Shown in pieces: positions 1 to 6,409 of a DNA stretch of 10,502 nucleotides. Position 1 is the first letter of the stretch. Each line of letters starts with the position of its first letter. A model generated the notes under the pieces. The model was not told where the DNA came from and made no database searches. It worked only from the letters and a program-made list of their open reading frames with translations. A program made the position numbers and the translations under genes. The stretch is from NCBI GenBank assembly GCA_017386965.1, contig JAFOGE010000040.1, positions 1 through 10,502 of the forward strand, read 5' to 3'. This stretch comes from Clostridia bacterium. GTDB taxonomy: Bacteria > Bacillota > Clostridia > Oscillospirales > CAG-272.

Positions 1-1
1 C

Positions 2-285
2 GATGAGAAATCAAAGCTTCCCGACGGTCTTGTCAGCGGTGAAGCAGTCAAGCTTAAGGAGCTTGCACCCGACCAGCACTTCACTCAGCCTCCCGCAAGA
101 TACACAGAAGAGTCTCTTATCAAGACCCTTGAAGAAAACGGCGTAGGCAGACCGAGTACCTATGCTACAATCATTTCAACCATCACCAAGCGTGAGTATG
201 TTGAAAGAAAAGCAAAGCAGCTCGTACCCACTGAACTTGGCGAAGCGATTGTAAATCTGCTTAAAGAAAAGTTTAAGAAAAAGGA
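2..285 (+). pseudogene. topA: DNA topoisomerase I fragment, cut at both ends
   Basis: The frame starting at base 2 encodes about 95 residues typical of the core of bacterial type IA topoisomerase I, the enzyme that relaxes negatively supercoiled DNA. The visible signature is FTQPPARYTEESL followed by GVGRPSTYATIISTI, KREYVE and LVPTELG, ending near VNLLKEKF at about base 274. The catalytic tyrosine region lies before the window. The expected continuation (an F-x-x-I-x-D then FTAxME stretch, then zinc-finger repeats) is absent. Instead the frame runs on without a stop to 715 through sequence that is the antisense of the neighbouring hydrolase, so that extension is meaningless. The fragment favours CTT leucine and AAG/AAA lysine codons and looks less GC-rich than the genes beside it. 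Family identification is secure. Whether it is a true pseudogene or an assembly artefact cannot be decided here. Confidence 0.85.
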
Positions 286-1351
286 TCTTTTCCACGGCGT
301 TGGCCATTATGAAAAATCCGAGATCGTTCGGGTGGCACCCTTCTACCGTTCCCTCATTTCCGTAGCGAGCAAAGAGCTCGCCTCCGTCCAGGAAATAAAC
401 GTTTCGGTCGCCACGCGCCACCGCCCTGCGGTAGGTATCAAGGATAATCTCCTTGCGTGCGGCGCGGTCATCAAAGCAACGAGGCAAAGAAACCGCCGTC
501 ATCATCAAAATGGGAAGCGAGGGATGCTTTTCACGAACCTGCAAAAAGAGCCTCTCGTGTGTCAAGCGCAAATGCTCGGCAGTTGGCGCGTTGTGATCGT
601 AATCATAGACGAACGCACTCATTTGCAAGCCTGCAAGATAGTGGCCCATCTCCTCCTCGCCCTTGGCGCTTCCCGAAAAGCCGAGGTTGATGTGATCGCA
701 TCCAAGGCGCCTTGAAAGGATCGCGGGATAGGCCGCACCGGGATGTGAGGCGCATCCCCCTTGGGTGATCGAGCTGCCGTAATAGACCACCGGATGCTCG
801 ATCCGATAGGGCGCGGCGGAGAGAAGCTCCGCCCCCTCGGGAAGCCCGATCCAGAGTCTTTTGACACAGCTGTAAAGCGGAAAATGCAAGGTAAACTCCA
901 CCATATCGCGCGTGCGCGGCAGAGAGTTTCGCGACCAGAACGCAATGCATTCCTCATAGCCGTCGGTCATGTCCAGGGGTGGCACAAAGGTGCCGAGGTA
1001 CTCCTCCTCGCTGCCCTCTCGCTTACCGTAGAGGTCAAAGCCCGCAGAGCCCGTGAGTGGAAAGTGTGCCATCCGATCGATATGATCCATCTCGGCGCGA
1101 ATAGCTACGTATCTTCCGTTGGAGCAAAAGCGAAGACGTCCGCCCGCCGTGTTGCGGTGCAAATGTGCAACACCGGGACTTACACGCTCGGCAATCTCTC
1201 CAGGCATACGGCGAAAGCGTCCGTCTGCCTCGTCATAATAGACACCATGCAACGAAAACGGGGGCTGCAGAGCATCGTAGAAGCGAAGATCGGGCTTGTT
1301 GATCTTGCTGCTCTCCCGAAAATTCTCATCGTATTTTTGGATCTCACTCAT
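176..1351 (-). CDS. SGNH/GDSL-type esterase with N-terminal GxDLY domain; C-terminus abnormal
   Basis: This is a predicted cytoplasmic carbohydrate or acyl esterase of the SGNH superfamily; no signal peptide is seen. Residues ~20-180 form a beta-rich N-terminal domain carrying the GFDLY signature (104-108) of the GxDLY family. Residues ~187-355 are the hydrolase fold. Block I is GSSITQGG (192-199, nucleophile Ser194), a glycine block is at LGFSG (223-227), the block III position holds YDYDHNAP, and block V is EGCHPNDLG with catalytic His340. The block V acid is Glu337 rather than the usual Asp. The start is supported by AAGGAGGG six bases before the ATG. It lies 27 bases downstream of the SASA esterase gene and is probably co-transcribed with it. 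Homology should end near residue 356 (MANAVEKIL). Residues after that are antisense topA sequence read by chance until a stop at 176, so the native stop has been lost. Confidence 0.85.
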   Translation of the reverse strand: MSEIQKYDENFRESSKINKPDLRFYDALQPPFSLHGVYYDEADGRFRRMPGEIAERVSPGVAHLHRNTAGGRLRFCSNGRYVAIRAEMDHIDRMAHFPLTGSAGFDLYGKREGSEEEYLGTFVPPLDMTDGYEECIAFWSRNSLPRTRDMVEFTLHFPLYSCVKRLWIGLPEGAELLSAAPYRIEHPVVYYGSSITQGGCASHPGAAYPAILSRRLGCDHINLGFSGSAKGEEEMGHYLAGLQMSAFVYDYDHNAPTAEHLRLTHERLFLQVREKHPSLPILMMTAVSLPRCFDDRAARKEIILDTYRRAVARGDRNVYFLDGGELFARYGNEGTVEGCHPNDLGFFIMANAVEKILFLKLFFKQIYNRFAKFSGYELLCFSFNILTLGDG

Positions 1352-1378
1352 GGGTTTCCCTCCTTGCTCTGCCGTCGC

Positions 1379-2359
1379 TTATTCCGCGCGCACGCGATCG
1401 CTCTCGATTATGCGCTCGGCAAAAAGCTGACCCAGGCGGATCTCGCAAAGCGCATCGTAATGTCCGTAGTCGGGGTTCCCTTCGGGCTCGTAGAGCGTGG
1501 TCAACCCCTCATCGATGGTCGAAAAATAGAGATTCAGAGGCGAAAGCTCGGAAAAGCGCCGCTTCGCCTCGTTGACGGCAGGATAGGCAGGCTCGCAATA
1601 GGGTCCGTCCGAGATGCCCGCGTCGATAAAGTAGATCCCACCCTCCTCGGCGTAGGGAGCAAGATCCTCTCGCAGATAGGAAACAAAGTCGCACTGGTTG
1701 TCAAAATAGCGTTCCCCCTTAAAGTCCGTGGTATCGGATTCGCCCTGCATCCGGCAGATCGCCCCGATGCGTGCATCGTAGCCGAGAGATAAAAGATGCT
1801 CCATGTTCTCCGTAACAAAGGGAAGAAAGGCGTTGTAGATCGAGCCCCGATCTCCCGCGCAAAGCCAGTGATGGTGCAGCGAATAGCCCGACATGGTGTA
1901 TTTGAGGATCAGAACCGTTTCGTCGGGATAGGCCGCCGCGAGCGTGTCCGCCATGCCCACTTCAGGTCCAAAGAAGCCCTCGGCCGCGCCGCAGGTCAGA
2001 TCCACGGGGAGGTATTCGCCCTGTGAGCAGGCGTTGTGATCGTCGATGCAATAGTTGATCAAAACCGAAGGGTATCCTGCACGGTACCGCTCAAAATCCT
2101 CCGGGTCGGCCGTTTGCTCCAGACACTGAACGATCGAGCTTCCGCTCGCGTTGCTCTGCCCGAGAAGAAGAATGACCTTGACGCGTCTTCCCTCCCCCGG
2201 CGGAAGCGTTTCGGAGAGCGCATAGTCGGCGTTCATCTCCAGAACAACCGTTTCGTCCGTAATATCCTCCCCATCCCCTTCCGACGAGCAGGACGCAAGG
2301 GATGCAAGGAGCGCAACCATAAGACACAGGCAAAGCACGCGCACCGTCTGCTTTTGCAT
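1379..2359 (-). CDS. Sialate O-acetylesterase-like (SASA family) lipoprotein
   Basis: This is a predicted surface-anchored esterase of 326 residues. The N-terminus is a lipoprotein signal, with charged MQKQTVR, a hydrophobic core and the lipobox LASC with Cys24 as the lipidated residue, followed by an acidic linker. The SASA/SGNH domain shows ILLLGQSNASG (GQSN at 68-71, nucleophile Ser70), FGPEVGMA (130-137), CRMQGESD (204-209, the family's Q-G-E-x-D block) and a C-terminal GHYDALCEIRLGQ with the likely catalytic His300. Known family members deacetylate sialic acid or acetylated xylan and other glycans; the substrate here is unknown. I chose the ATG at 2357-2359 because AAGGGAGGG sits six bases upstream. 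A longer in-frame start at 2392 would put extra residues before the signal peptide. It has its own promoter (2404-2432) and is followed closely by the GxDLY esterase. Confidence 0.85.
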   Translation of the reverse strand: MQKQTVRVLCLCLMVALLASLASCSSEGDGEDITDETVVLEMNADYALSETLPPGEGRRVKVILLLGQSNASGSSIVQCLEQTADPEDFERYRAGYPSVLINYCIDDHNACSQGEYLPVDLTCGAAEGFFGPEVGMADTLAAAYPDETVLILKYTMSGYSLHHHWLCAGDRGSIYNAFLPFVTENMEHLLSLGYDARIGAICRMQGESDTTDFKGERYFDNQCDFVSYLREDLAPYAEEGGIYFIDAGISDGPYCEPAYPAVNEAKRRFSELSPLNLYFSTIDEGLTTLYEPEGNPDYGHYDALCEIRLGQLFAERIIESDRVRAE

Positions 2360-2403
2360 CGAAGTCCCTCCCTTCGCGGCCATCCGCCGCAATTCTTTGT
2401 TTC

Positions 2404-2432
2404 ATTATAGCACAAGACACCTCGGAAGACAA
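2404..2432 (-). promoter_or_regulatory. Sigma-70-type promoter of the esterase pair
   Basis: On the minus strand, TTGTCT (2427-2432) and a perfect TATAAT (2404-2409) are separated by 17 bases. TG lies one base before the -10, making it an extended -10 element. Transcription would start near 2397, about 40 bases before the chosen SASA esterase start. This separates the esterase pair from the upstream 5'-nucleotidase gene, which ends at the terminator just before it. Confidence 0.75.
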
Positions 2433-2440
2433 GAGCTTTT

Positions 2441-2482
2441 TTGCAAGCAAAACGAGGCAGGAGCCGTAACACCCCCGCCTCG
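2441..2482 (-). terminator. Rho-independent terminator after the 5'-nucleotidase gene
   Basis: On the minus strand an 11-base-pair stem pairs CGAGGCGGGGG with CTCCTGCCTCG, using two G-U wobbles. The 8-base loop is TGTTACGG, and TTTTGCTTGC follows. It lies 22 bases past the 5'-nucleotidase stop codon and just before the promoter of the esterase pair. The loop region shares GGTGTTACG with a second hairpin at 6294-6335. Confidence 0.8.
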
Positions 2483-2504
2483 CCAGCGTTCCATATACAA
2501 AATC

Positions 2505-4352
2505 TTATTTCTTTACAAGGTATCTTCTTACTGCAAAAAAGACCACTGCCAAAGCAAGAATCGCTCCAAGCACAATGCAAACGATCAACAGAGTGGAGTC
2601 CGGCGCTCCCTTTTCGTTGGATCCGTCACCCTCTGTGCCGGATTCCGCTTCGGTTTCTTCGGGTTCGTCGGTTTCATCCGTTGGATCGGTTTCATCCGTT
2701 GGATCGGTTTCATTCTCAGGAGGAATCAGCTCCCCCTCCGTAAACGTAATATTCAACGTTGCGTCTGCGTATCTCTCATCGACAACACCGCCGAGATCCT
2801 CCGCGATATAGCGCTCCAATGCCTCAATGTCCAATATGCCGTCGTTCTGCAAAATAACGGCGTCCTCCAGCATCTTCATGCCGCTTCCGTGCTCGAGCAA
2901 GAAGAAATTGGATGCAGCCAACGTATAGGTTTTCGTTAAATCAAGCGGCTCGTATGCCCCGGTTTCCCGATTGGATACCTTAATATCATATACGCGGTAC
3001 TCTCCGGAAACGCCTATAAATTCTTCCTGCTCATTCAATACAACAGAGGACGGAATGCTCGTGTTCACTGAGAAGGTGAGGCCCGAAAGATGCGGAAAGG
3101 CTCCGTTCTCCTGCGGCCAAATCCGCATGGCCATTTCCATCATATCCTTGAGCGTTTGACCGCTGACCTCTGCCAATACCACTGTGTTGTTGAAGGGCAA
3201 AACGTTTAATAGATGATTGACCGTAATATCACCGGCTGGAATGGTCGATCGGAGGTTGCCTCCGTTGATGTATCCGATGTCTGCATCGACGGCGCTCCGA
3301 AACGCCTCCGCGCACAGATCTCCCAGATTGGTTTCGGTATGGCGCACCAGACGGTTTCCGTCGGCATCCTGTATGATGAGATCCACCTCACTAACAGCCA
3401 CCTTGCGGTCCCCCAGAGCGGAATACTCCTCGTAGATCTGCTGAATATAAGCATCCACGATCGGATCGGTCTTCGCATAATCCTCCGTTTTGATCAGCTC
3501 GGTTTTACATTCTCCGTCCGAAATCGTAAGCTTGCCGATATACGCAAACTTGGTTCCCGTAGAGCTGAGGAGAACCTCGTTTCCGCCTTCGTCAACGAGG
3601 GTTTTCCCTTCAATGACACTGTGCGAATGTGCATCCAGCACCACGTCAAATCCGTCGGTGTTTTGGATCAGATCCTCAATATCCTCCAAATCTCCGTAGA
3701 TGTCGTCCTCCGCATACCCGATGTGAGAAAGCGCGATAATATAGTCCGCCCCCTCTGCCTTGGCAGAATCAATCTGATCCTGCACGGTATCATACAGGTC
3801 TGTTTCATGGAAGGTATAGATAAAATCGCCGTTTTCGTCCTTGAATTGCGCGGGAGAGGAGGTGGTGATCGTAGAGGGTGTCGTAATGCCGATATAGGCA
3901 ACGTCAATCTCTCCGTAGGATACAATGGAATACGGCTTAAAATGCGGCTCGTCCTCACCGATCCGTTGGAAATTACAGCAAATCGGCTTTGTGTTCATCA
4001 TTCCAACCAATTCTTCAAGCCGATTCAGATGATAGTCAAACTCATGGTTCCCAAGAGTTACGGCATCGTATCCCACGAGGTTCATCAGGTTTACGATATA
4101 TTCTCCCTTGGAAACAACGCCAAGGCTGGTTCCTTGAATATAGTCACCGCCGGAAACCACACCAACGTAGGGATAGGTTTCCTGCAATTCCTTTTTCATT
4201 GCTGCAAGCTTAGAGTAGCCCTCCACGACGCAATGAACATCGTTCTCGTAAAGGATAACAATAGCATCGTTGGTCGCCGCAAAGGCCGATACCGGCACAA
4301 TGCCGACCAGCAGTAGCACGCAAACGAGCATCGCGATCATTCTGCTTTTCAT
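2505..4352 (-). CDS. Secreted, membrane-anchored 5'-nucleotidase / 2',3'-cyclic-nucleotide phosphodiesterase (UshA-like)
   Basis: This 615-residue extracellular enzyme probably releases phosphate and nucleosides from nucleotides. A signal peptide spans ~1-25 (cleavage near AFA/A). The metallophosphatase domain (~30-290) has the metal-ligand motifs NDVH (37-40), GGDY (Asp70), GNHEFD (101-106), LSH (His210) and AHSH (241-244). A 5'-nucleotidase C-terminal domain follows (~310-520) with NLGDLCAEAFR, YINGGNLRSTIPAGDIT and TLAASNFFLLEHGSG. Residues ~545-585 are an acidic Thr/Asp/Glu-rich linker with repeated DPTDET. Residues ~587-607 form a membrane helix ended by RRYLVKK. There is no LPxTG motif, so anchoring is by the helix and not by sortase. 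The ATG at 4350-4352 is preferred because AAAGGAG lies seven bases upstream; an upstream in-frame TTG at 4373 lacks such support. It is 66 bases downstream of the condensation-like gene, with no terminator between them. Confidence 0.9.
   Translation of the reverse strand: MKSRMIAMLVCVLLLVGIVPVSAFAATNDAIVILYENDVHCVVEGYSKLAAMKKELQETYPYVGVVSGGDYIQGTSLGVVSKGEYIVNLMNLVGYDAVTLGNHEFDYHLNRLEELVGMMNTKPICCNFQRIGEDEPHFKPYSIVSYGEIDVAYIGITTPSTITTSSPAQFKDENGDFIYTFHETDLYDTVQDQIDSAKAEGADYIIALSHIGYAEDDIYGDLEDIEDLIQNTDGFDVVLDAHSHSVIEGKTLVDEGGNEVLLSSTGTKFAYIGKLTISDGECKTELIKTEDYAKTDPIVDAYIQQIYEEYSALGDRKVAVSEVDLIIQDADGNRLVRHTETNLGDLCAEAFRSAVDADIGYINGGNLRSTIPAGDITVNHLLNVLPFNNTVVLAEVSGQTLKDMMEMAMRIWPQENGAFPHLSGLTFSVNTSIPSSVVLNEQEEFIGVSGEYRVYDIKVSNRETGAYEPLDLTKTYTLAASNFFLLEHGSGMKMLEDAVILQNDGILDIEALERYIAEDLGGVVDERYADATLNITFTEGELIPPENETDPTDETDPTDETDEPEETEAESGTEGDGSNEKGAPDSTLLIVCIVLGAILALAVVFFAVRRYLVKK
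2670..2713 (-). repeat. 18-bp tandem repeat coding the acidic linker
   Basis: The unit GGTTTCATCCGTTGGATC (plus strand) occurs twice perfectly at 2670-2687 and 2688-2705, and its first eight bases recur at 2706-2713. Read on the coding strand it gives the DPTDET repeat of the nucleotidase linker. Perfect identity at third codon positions suggests recent slippage, and the copy number may vary between strains. Confidence 0.9.
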
Positions 4353-4418
4353 ATCAAAGCTCCTTTGAATCAAAAAATGGTAAATAAAATTGCTTGATTG
4401 GTTCTGTTTTCTTACCTT
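4353..4418. other. Short gap between condensation-like and 5'-nucleotidase genes
   Basis: This 66-base AT-rich gap holds the nucleotidase ribosome binding site (AAAGGAG on the minus strand, 4360-4366). I see no convincing -35/-10 pair and no hairpin, so the nucleotidase is probably transcribed together with the two genes before it. Confidence 0.5.
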
Positions 4419-5678
4419 TTATTCCAGAGGTAAGTCGGTGTTACTTAGTGCATATCGTTCCTCGCCCACAAGACGCACGGGAATCCCAAGTGCTGAGATC
4501 TCCTCCAGAAAGGCATCCCGGTATTTCTCACCGCGCCCGCTCTGCATCAGGGTCAAGGAAAAATCCTCGCCGACCGTCATGACCTCAAGAATCAGCAGGT
4601 TTTGTGTGTGCTTCTCGCCAATGTAGGGATGCAGATCTTCCACATAGCGCTCCAGACCGCACCAATCCATTCTTCCAACGTAGCTGATGCCAAACGTTTT
4701 TCCGCCGATGCTGTTCTCTGCATAGTGCGCCATCGCTTCCTTCCGCTCGGCAAGCGGCGCATGGCTCGGAAAGGCCTCGATCAGTCGGTTGACCGATACA
4801 ACGTCAGCCTCCCTTCCACCCTTGAGGAGGATCTGCCCGCGCACAACGGTGTTCTGCTTTTCTACGTCCCATCCCTTCATACGGGGCGAGAGGGTCACAG
4901 GAATGTAGCTGACCAGGCTATGATGGCTCATCGGCGCCTGCAGGACAGAACGGTACTGGTGCTGCACATGCGCTACGATCGGCTTGTCAATCCTGTGATC
5001 AAGACGGTGAAGCGCTCGGTAGAGCAAGACCGAAAGGAAGGAAACCGGACTGCCATCCGACGAGTTCGCCTTTTCCATCATTGCCTTCTGCGGGATGTGC
5101 AAATGGTAAGCGTAAAGGCCTTCTCGATCAAACGCATCGGGATCCAAGCCATACACCTCGGTGGGTGCCGACGGAAGAAGGGGTAGCTCCCCCGTATCCA
5201 TCGCGCTGCTCGGAAAGGGGTAAGCGTACTCCTCCGGGCAAACGGGACTGTCGGGCATACGGATCCGTTCCGTGTGCAAGCCCTCCGTGCCGTAACGCTC
5301 GGAAACGTAGGAATAGAGCAGCGTCTTCATCAAGGGATCGATCCCCATTCCATCTGCAAGATAGTGACTGGCATCGAGAAAGATGGTGTTATCCTTGCAA
5401 CCGAAGGAGAGAAGATGTCCTCGGCTCTCCTCACTGCCCAAGCGCACCGTGCGATCGTCGGGAAACACGGGCAAGGGACGCTCGTTATAGCGCAATACAA
5501 GCTCCTCCCCCTCCCGTTCGGGGGAAACGCAAAAATACGGATACCGCGCCATCGCCCTCGCAACGGAGCGAGATAGCACATCGTAATCCACAGTCGAGCG
5601 CATCCGTATGGCAAGGCGAAAGGTGCTGAAAAAATCCTTGTTCGCACCGTAAAGCAAGGGATTGGGTCTAAAATTCAT
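4419..5678 (-). CDS. Condensation-domain / alcohol-acetyltransferase-like protein
   Basis: This 419-residue soluble protein has the features of the chloramphenicol-acetyltransferase/condensation-domain fold, which transfers acyl groups onto hydroxyl or amine acceptors. The key motif is SHYLADGMG, giving H105-xxx-D109-G110, which matches the second half of the HHxxxDG catalytic signature with His105 as the likely base. The first histidine of the HH pair is serine, as in several non-NRPS acyltransferases. The flanking pattern (LSRSVARAMARYPYF early, SFLSVLLYRALHRL mid-protein, GGKTFGISYVGRMDW near the channel floor) also fits this superfamily. No carrier-protein or adenylation domain is present, so it is a free-standing transferase of unknown substrate. 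The start has AGGAG five bases upstream, inside the end of the oxidoreductase gene, and the two genes overlap as ATGA (5675-5678), implying translational coupling and a joint function. Confidence 0.7.
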   Translation of the reverse strand: MNFRPNPLLYGANKDFFSTFRLAIRMRSTVDYDVLSRSVARAMARYPYFCVSPEREGEELVLRYNERPLPVFPDDRTVRLGSEESRGHLLSFGCKDNTIFLDASHYLADGMGIDPLMKTLLYSYVSERYGTEGLHTERIRMPDSPVCPEEYAYPFPSSAMDTGELPLLPSAPTEVYGLDPDAFDREGLYAYHLHIPQKAMMEKANSSDGSPVSFLSVLLYRALHRLDHRIDKPIVAHVQHQYRSVLQAPMSHHSLVSYIPVTLSPRMKGWDVEKQNTVVRGQILLKGGREADVVSVNRLIEAFPSHAPLAERKEAMAHYAENSIGGKTFGISYVGRMDWCGLERYVEDLHPYIGEKHTQNLLILEVMTVGEDFSLTLMQSGRGEKYRDAFLEEISALGIPVRLVGEERYALSNTDLPLE

Positions 5679-6253
5679 ACATTCTCCTCAAATTGCGCCA
5701 TCATTTCCAGCTTCGTCTTGCGCAGGATCTCCTCCACGTCGGCCCCGAACACATCCAGCCCCTCCGCTGCATAGCGGTGGATCTCCGTAATACCAAAGAA
5801 ATTTTGTGCCAATGCCTTGATATAGGAAAAGCCGAAATCGTTCTGCCCGATAAAGCCACCGGCCGTAGTCACATAATACAGCTGTTTTGCCCGACAACGG
5901 CTCTGCGGCCTGCCCTGCTCGGAATAGTAAAACGTAATGCCGGAAACCGTAACGTTCTCCAGATACGTTTTCAGCACCGCAGGAAACATCAGATCCCAGT
6001 AGGGCGCGGCAATCACGAGAATGTCCGCATCGGCAAACTGCTTTGCCGCATCAAAGAGCGCATCCGAAAAATCCTGATTCTGCGCCGCCCGATGTCGTTT
6101 CTCCATCCCATCAAGGTCTAACGCAGAGAAGGATGCTTCCTGCAGGCGCACCTCCCGAATATCCCCCTGCAGTCTTTGCAAAAGGGCCTCCGCCAGCTCC
6201 AGGGTTCGGGAGCAAGGTCTTATACAAGCGTTCAAAAATAATATTTTATCCAT
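5675..6253 (-). CDS. Flavodoxin-fold NAD(P)H-dependent oxidoreductase (Flavodoxin_2 / azoreductase-like)
   Basis: This 192-residue predicted cytoplasmic FMN enzyme starts MDKILFLNACIRPCSRT, the first strand and phosphate-binding loop of the flavodoxin fold. It continues with ADILVIAAPYWDLMFPAVLKTYLENV, the AzoR/NQO-type motif that contacts the flavin, and with YYVTTAGGF, the second flavin loop. Family members reduce quinones, azo dyes or nitro compounds with two electrons; the physiological substrate is unknown. The start is uncertain. The frame is open for 52 further codons up to the previous gene, but homology begins at MDK, so I place the start at 6253; an adjacent ATG at 6256 is equally possible. 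Only a weak AGGA precedes it, and a hairpin (6267-6283) lies just upstream. It overlaps the condensation-like gene by four bases. Confidence 0.8.
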   Translation of the reverse strand: MDKILFLNACIRPCSRTLELAEALLQRLQGDIREVRLQEASFSALDLDGMEKRHRAAQNQDFSDALFDAAKQFADADILVIAAPYWDLMFPAVLKTYLENVTVSGITFYYSEQGRPQSRCRAKQLYYVTTAGGFIGQNDFGFSYIKALAQNFFGITEIHRYAAEGLDVFGADVEEILRKTKLEMMAQFEENV

Positions 6254-6409
6254 CATCCTAAATTCGGGGCAGCTTTCCTGCCCTCTATCCTCAAAAGCAG
6301 CGCGTAACACCCTGCTTTGCTCGCAAGGTGTTACGGCATTATTATGTACGGATGCAAATTGCAGATCGGAATGCTCCGTTTCAAGATGCATCCTCTCCAT
6401 CCCTTTCAA
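6254..6409 (-). promoter_or_regulatory. Structured gap with overlapping hairpins before the oxidoreductase gene
   Basis: This 156-base gap holds three hairpins, described for the minus strand. A 9-bp perfect stem CGTAACACC/GGTGTTACG (6303-6335) competes with a 7-bp stem AAAGCAG/CTGCTTT (6294-6318), whose loop is the second arm of the first. The latter ends in TTTT and could be a weak terminator for the signalling operon. A third stem, GGGCAG/CTGCCC (6267-6283), sits 14 bases before the oxidoreductase start. A possible -10 CATAAT (6341-6346) has no clear -35. The layout would suit either an operon terminator or a conditional leader; I cannot tell which. Confidence 0.45.
6294..6318 (-). terminator. 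Possible weak terminator of the partner-switching operon
   Basis: On the minus strand AAAGCAG pairs with CTGCTTT around the 11-base loop GGTGTTACGCG, followed by only one more T before GAGG. The stem is AT-rich and the U-tract is short, so termination would be inefficient and some read-through into the oxidoreductase gene is likely. It lies about 90 bases past the STAS-kinase stop codon. Confidence 0.4.

Noticed and set aside
176..285. Last ~35 residues of the GxDLY esterase frame (Phe/Leu-rich tail)
   Set aside because: These codons are antisense topA sequence; the hydrophobic tail is not a real membrane anchor.
332..715. Continuation of the topA frame past the join
   Set aside because: It is the antisense of the GxDLY esterase and has no topoisomerase features; the open frame is fortuitous.
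761..1792. Plus-strand open frame of 343 codons spanning both esterase genes
   Set aside because: It crosses two real minus-strand genes and the gap between them with no family features, so it is a shadow frame.
3213..4316. Long plus-strand open frame of 367 codons opposite the 5'-nucleotidase gene
   Set aside because: It is antisense to a clearly homologous gene, shows no recognisable motif and has no convincing ribosome binding site; it is a shadow of the GC-biased coding strand.
4436..4444. A further GGTGTTAC match, on the plus strand inside the end of the condensation-like gene
   Set aside because: It is coding sequence for NTD and has no paired stem around it, so it is probably a chance match.
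6254..6409. N-terminal extension of the oxidoreductase by 52 codons
   Set aside because: Flavodoxin homology begins at MDKILFLN, the extension has no recognisable domain and covers the hairpins; the non-coding reading is favoured but not proven.
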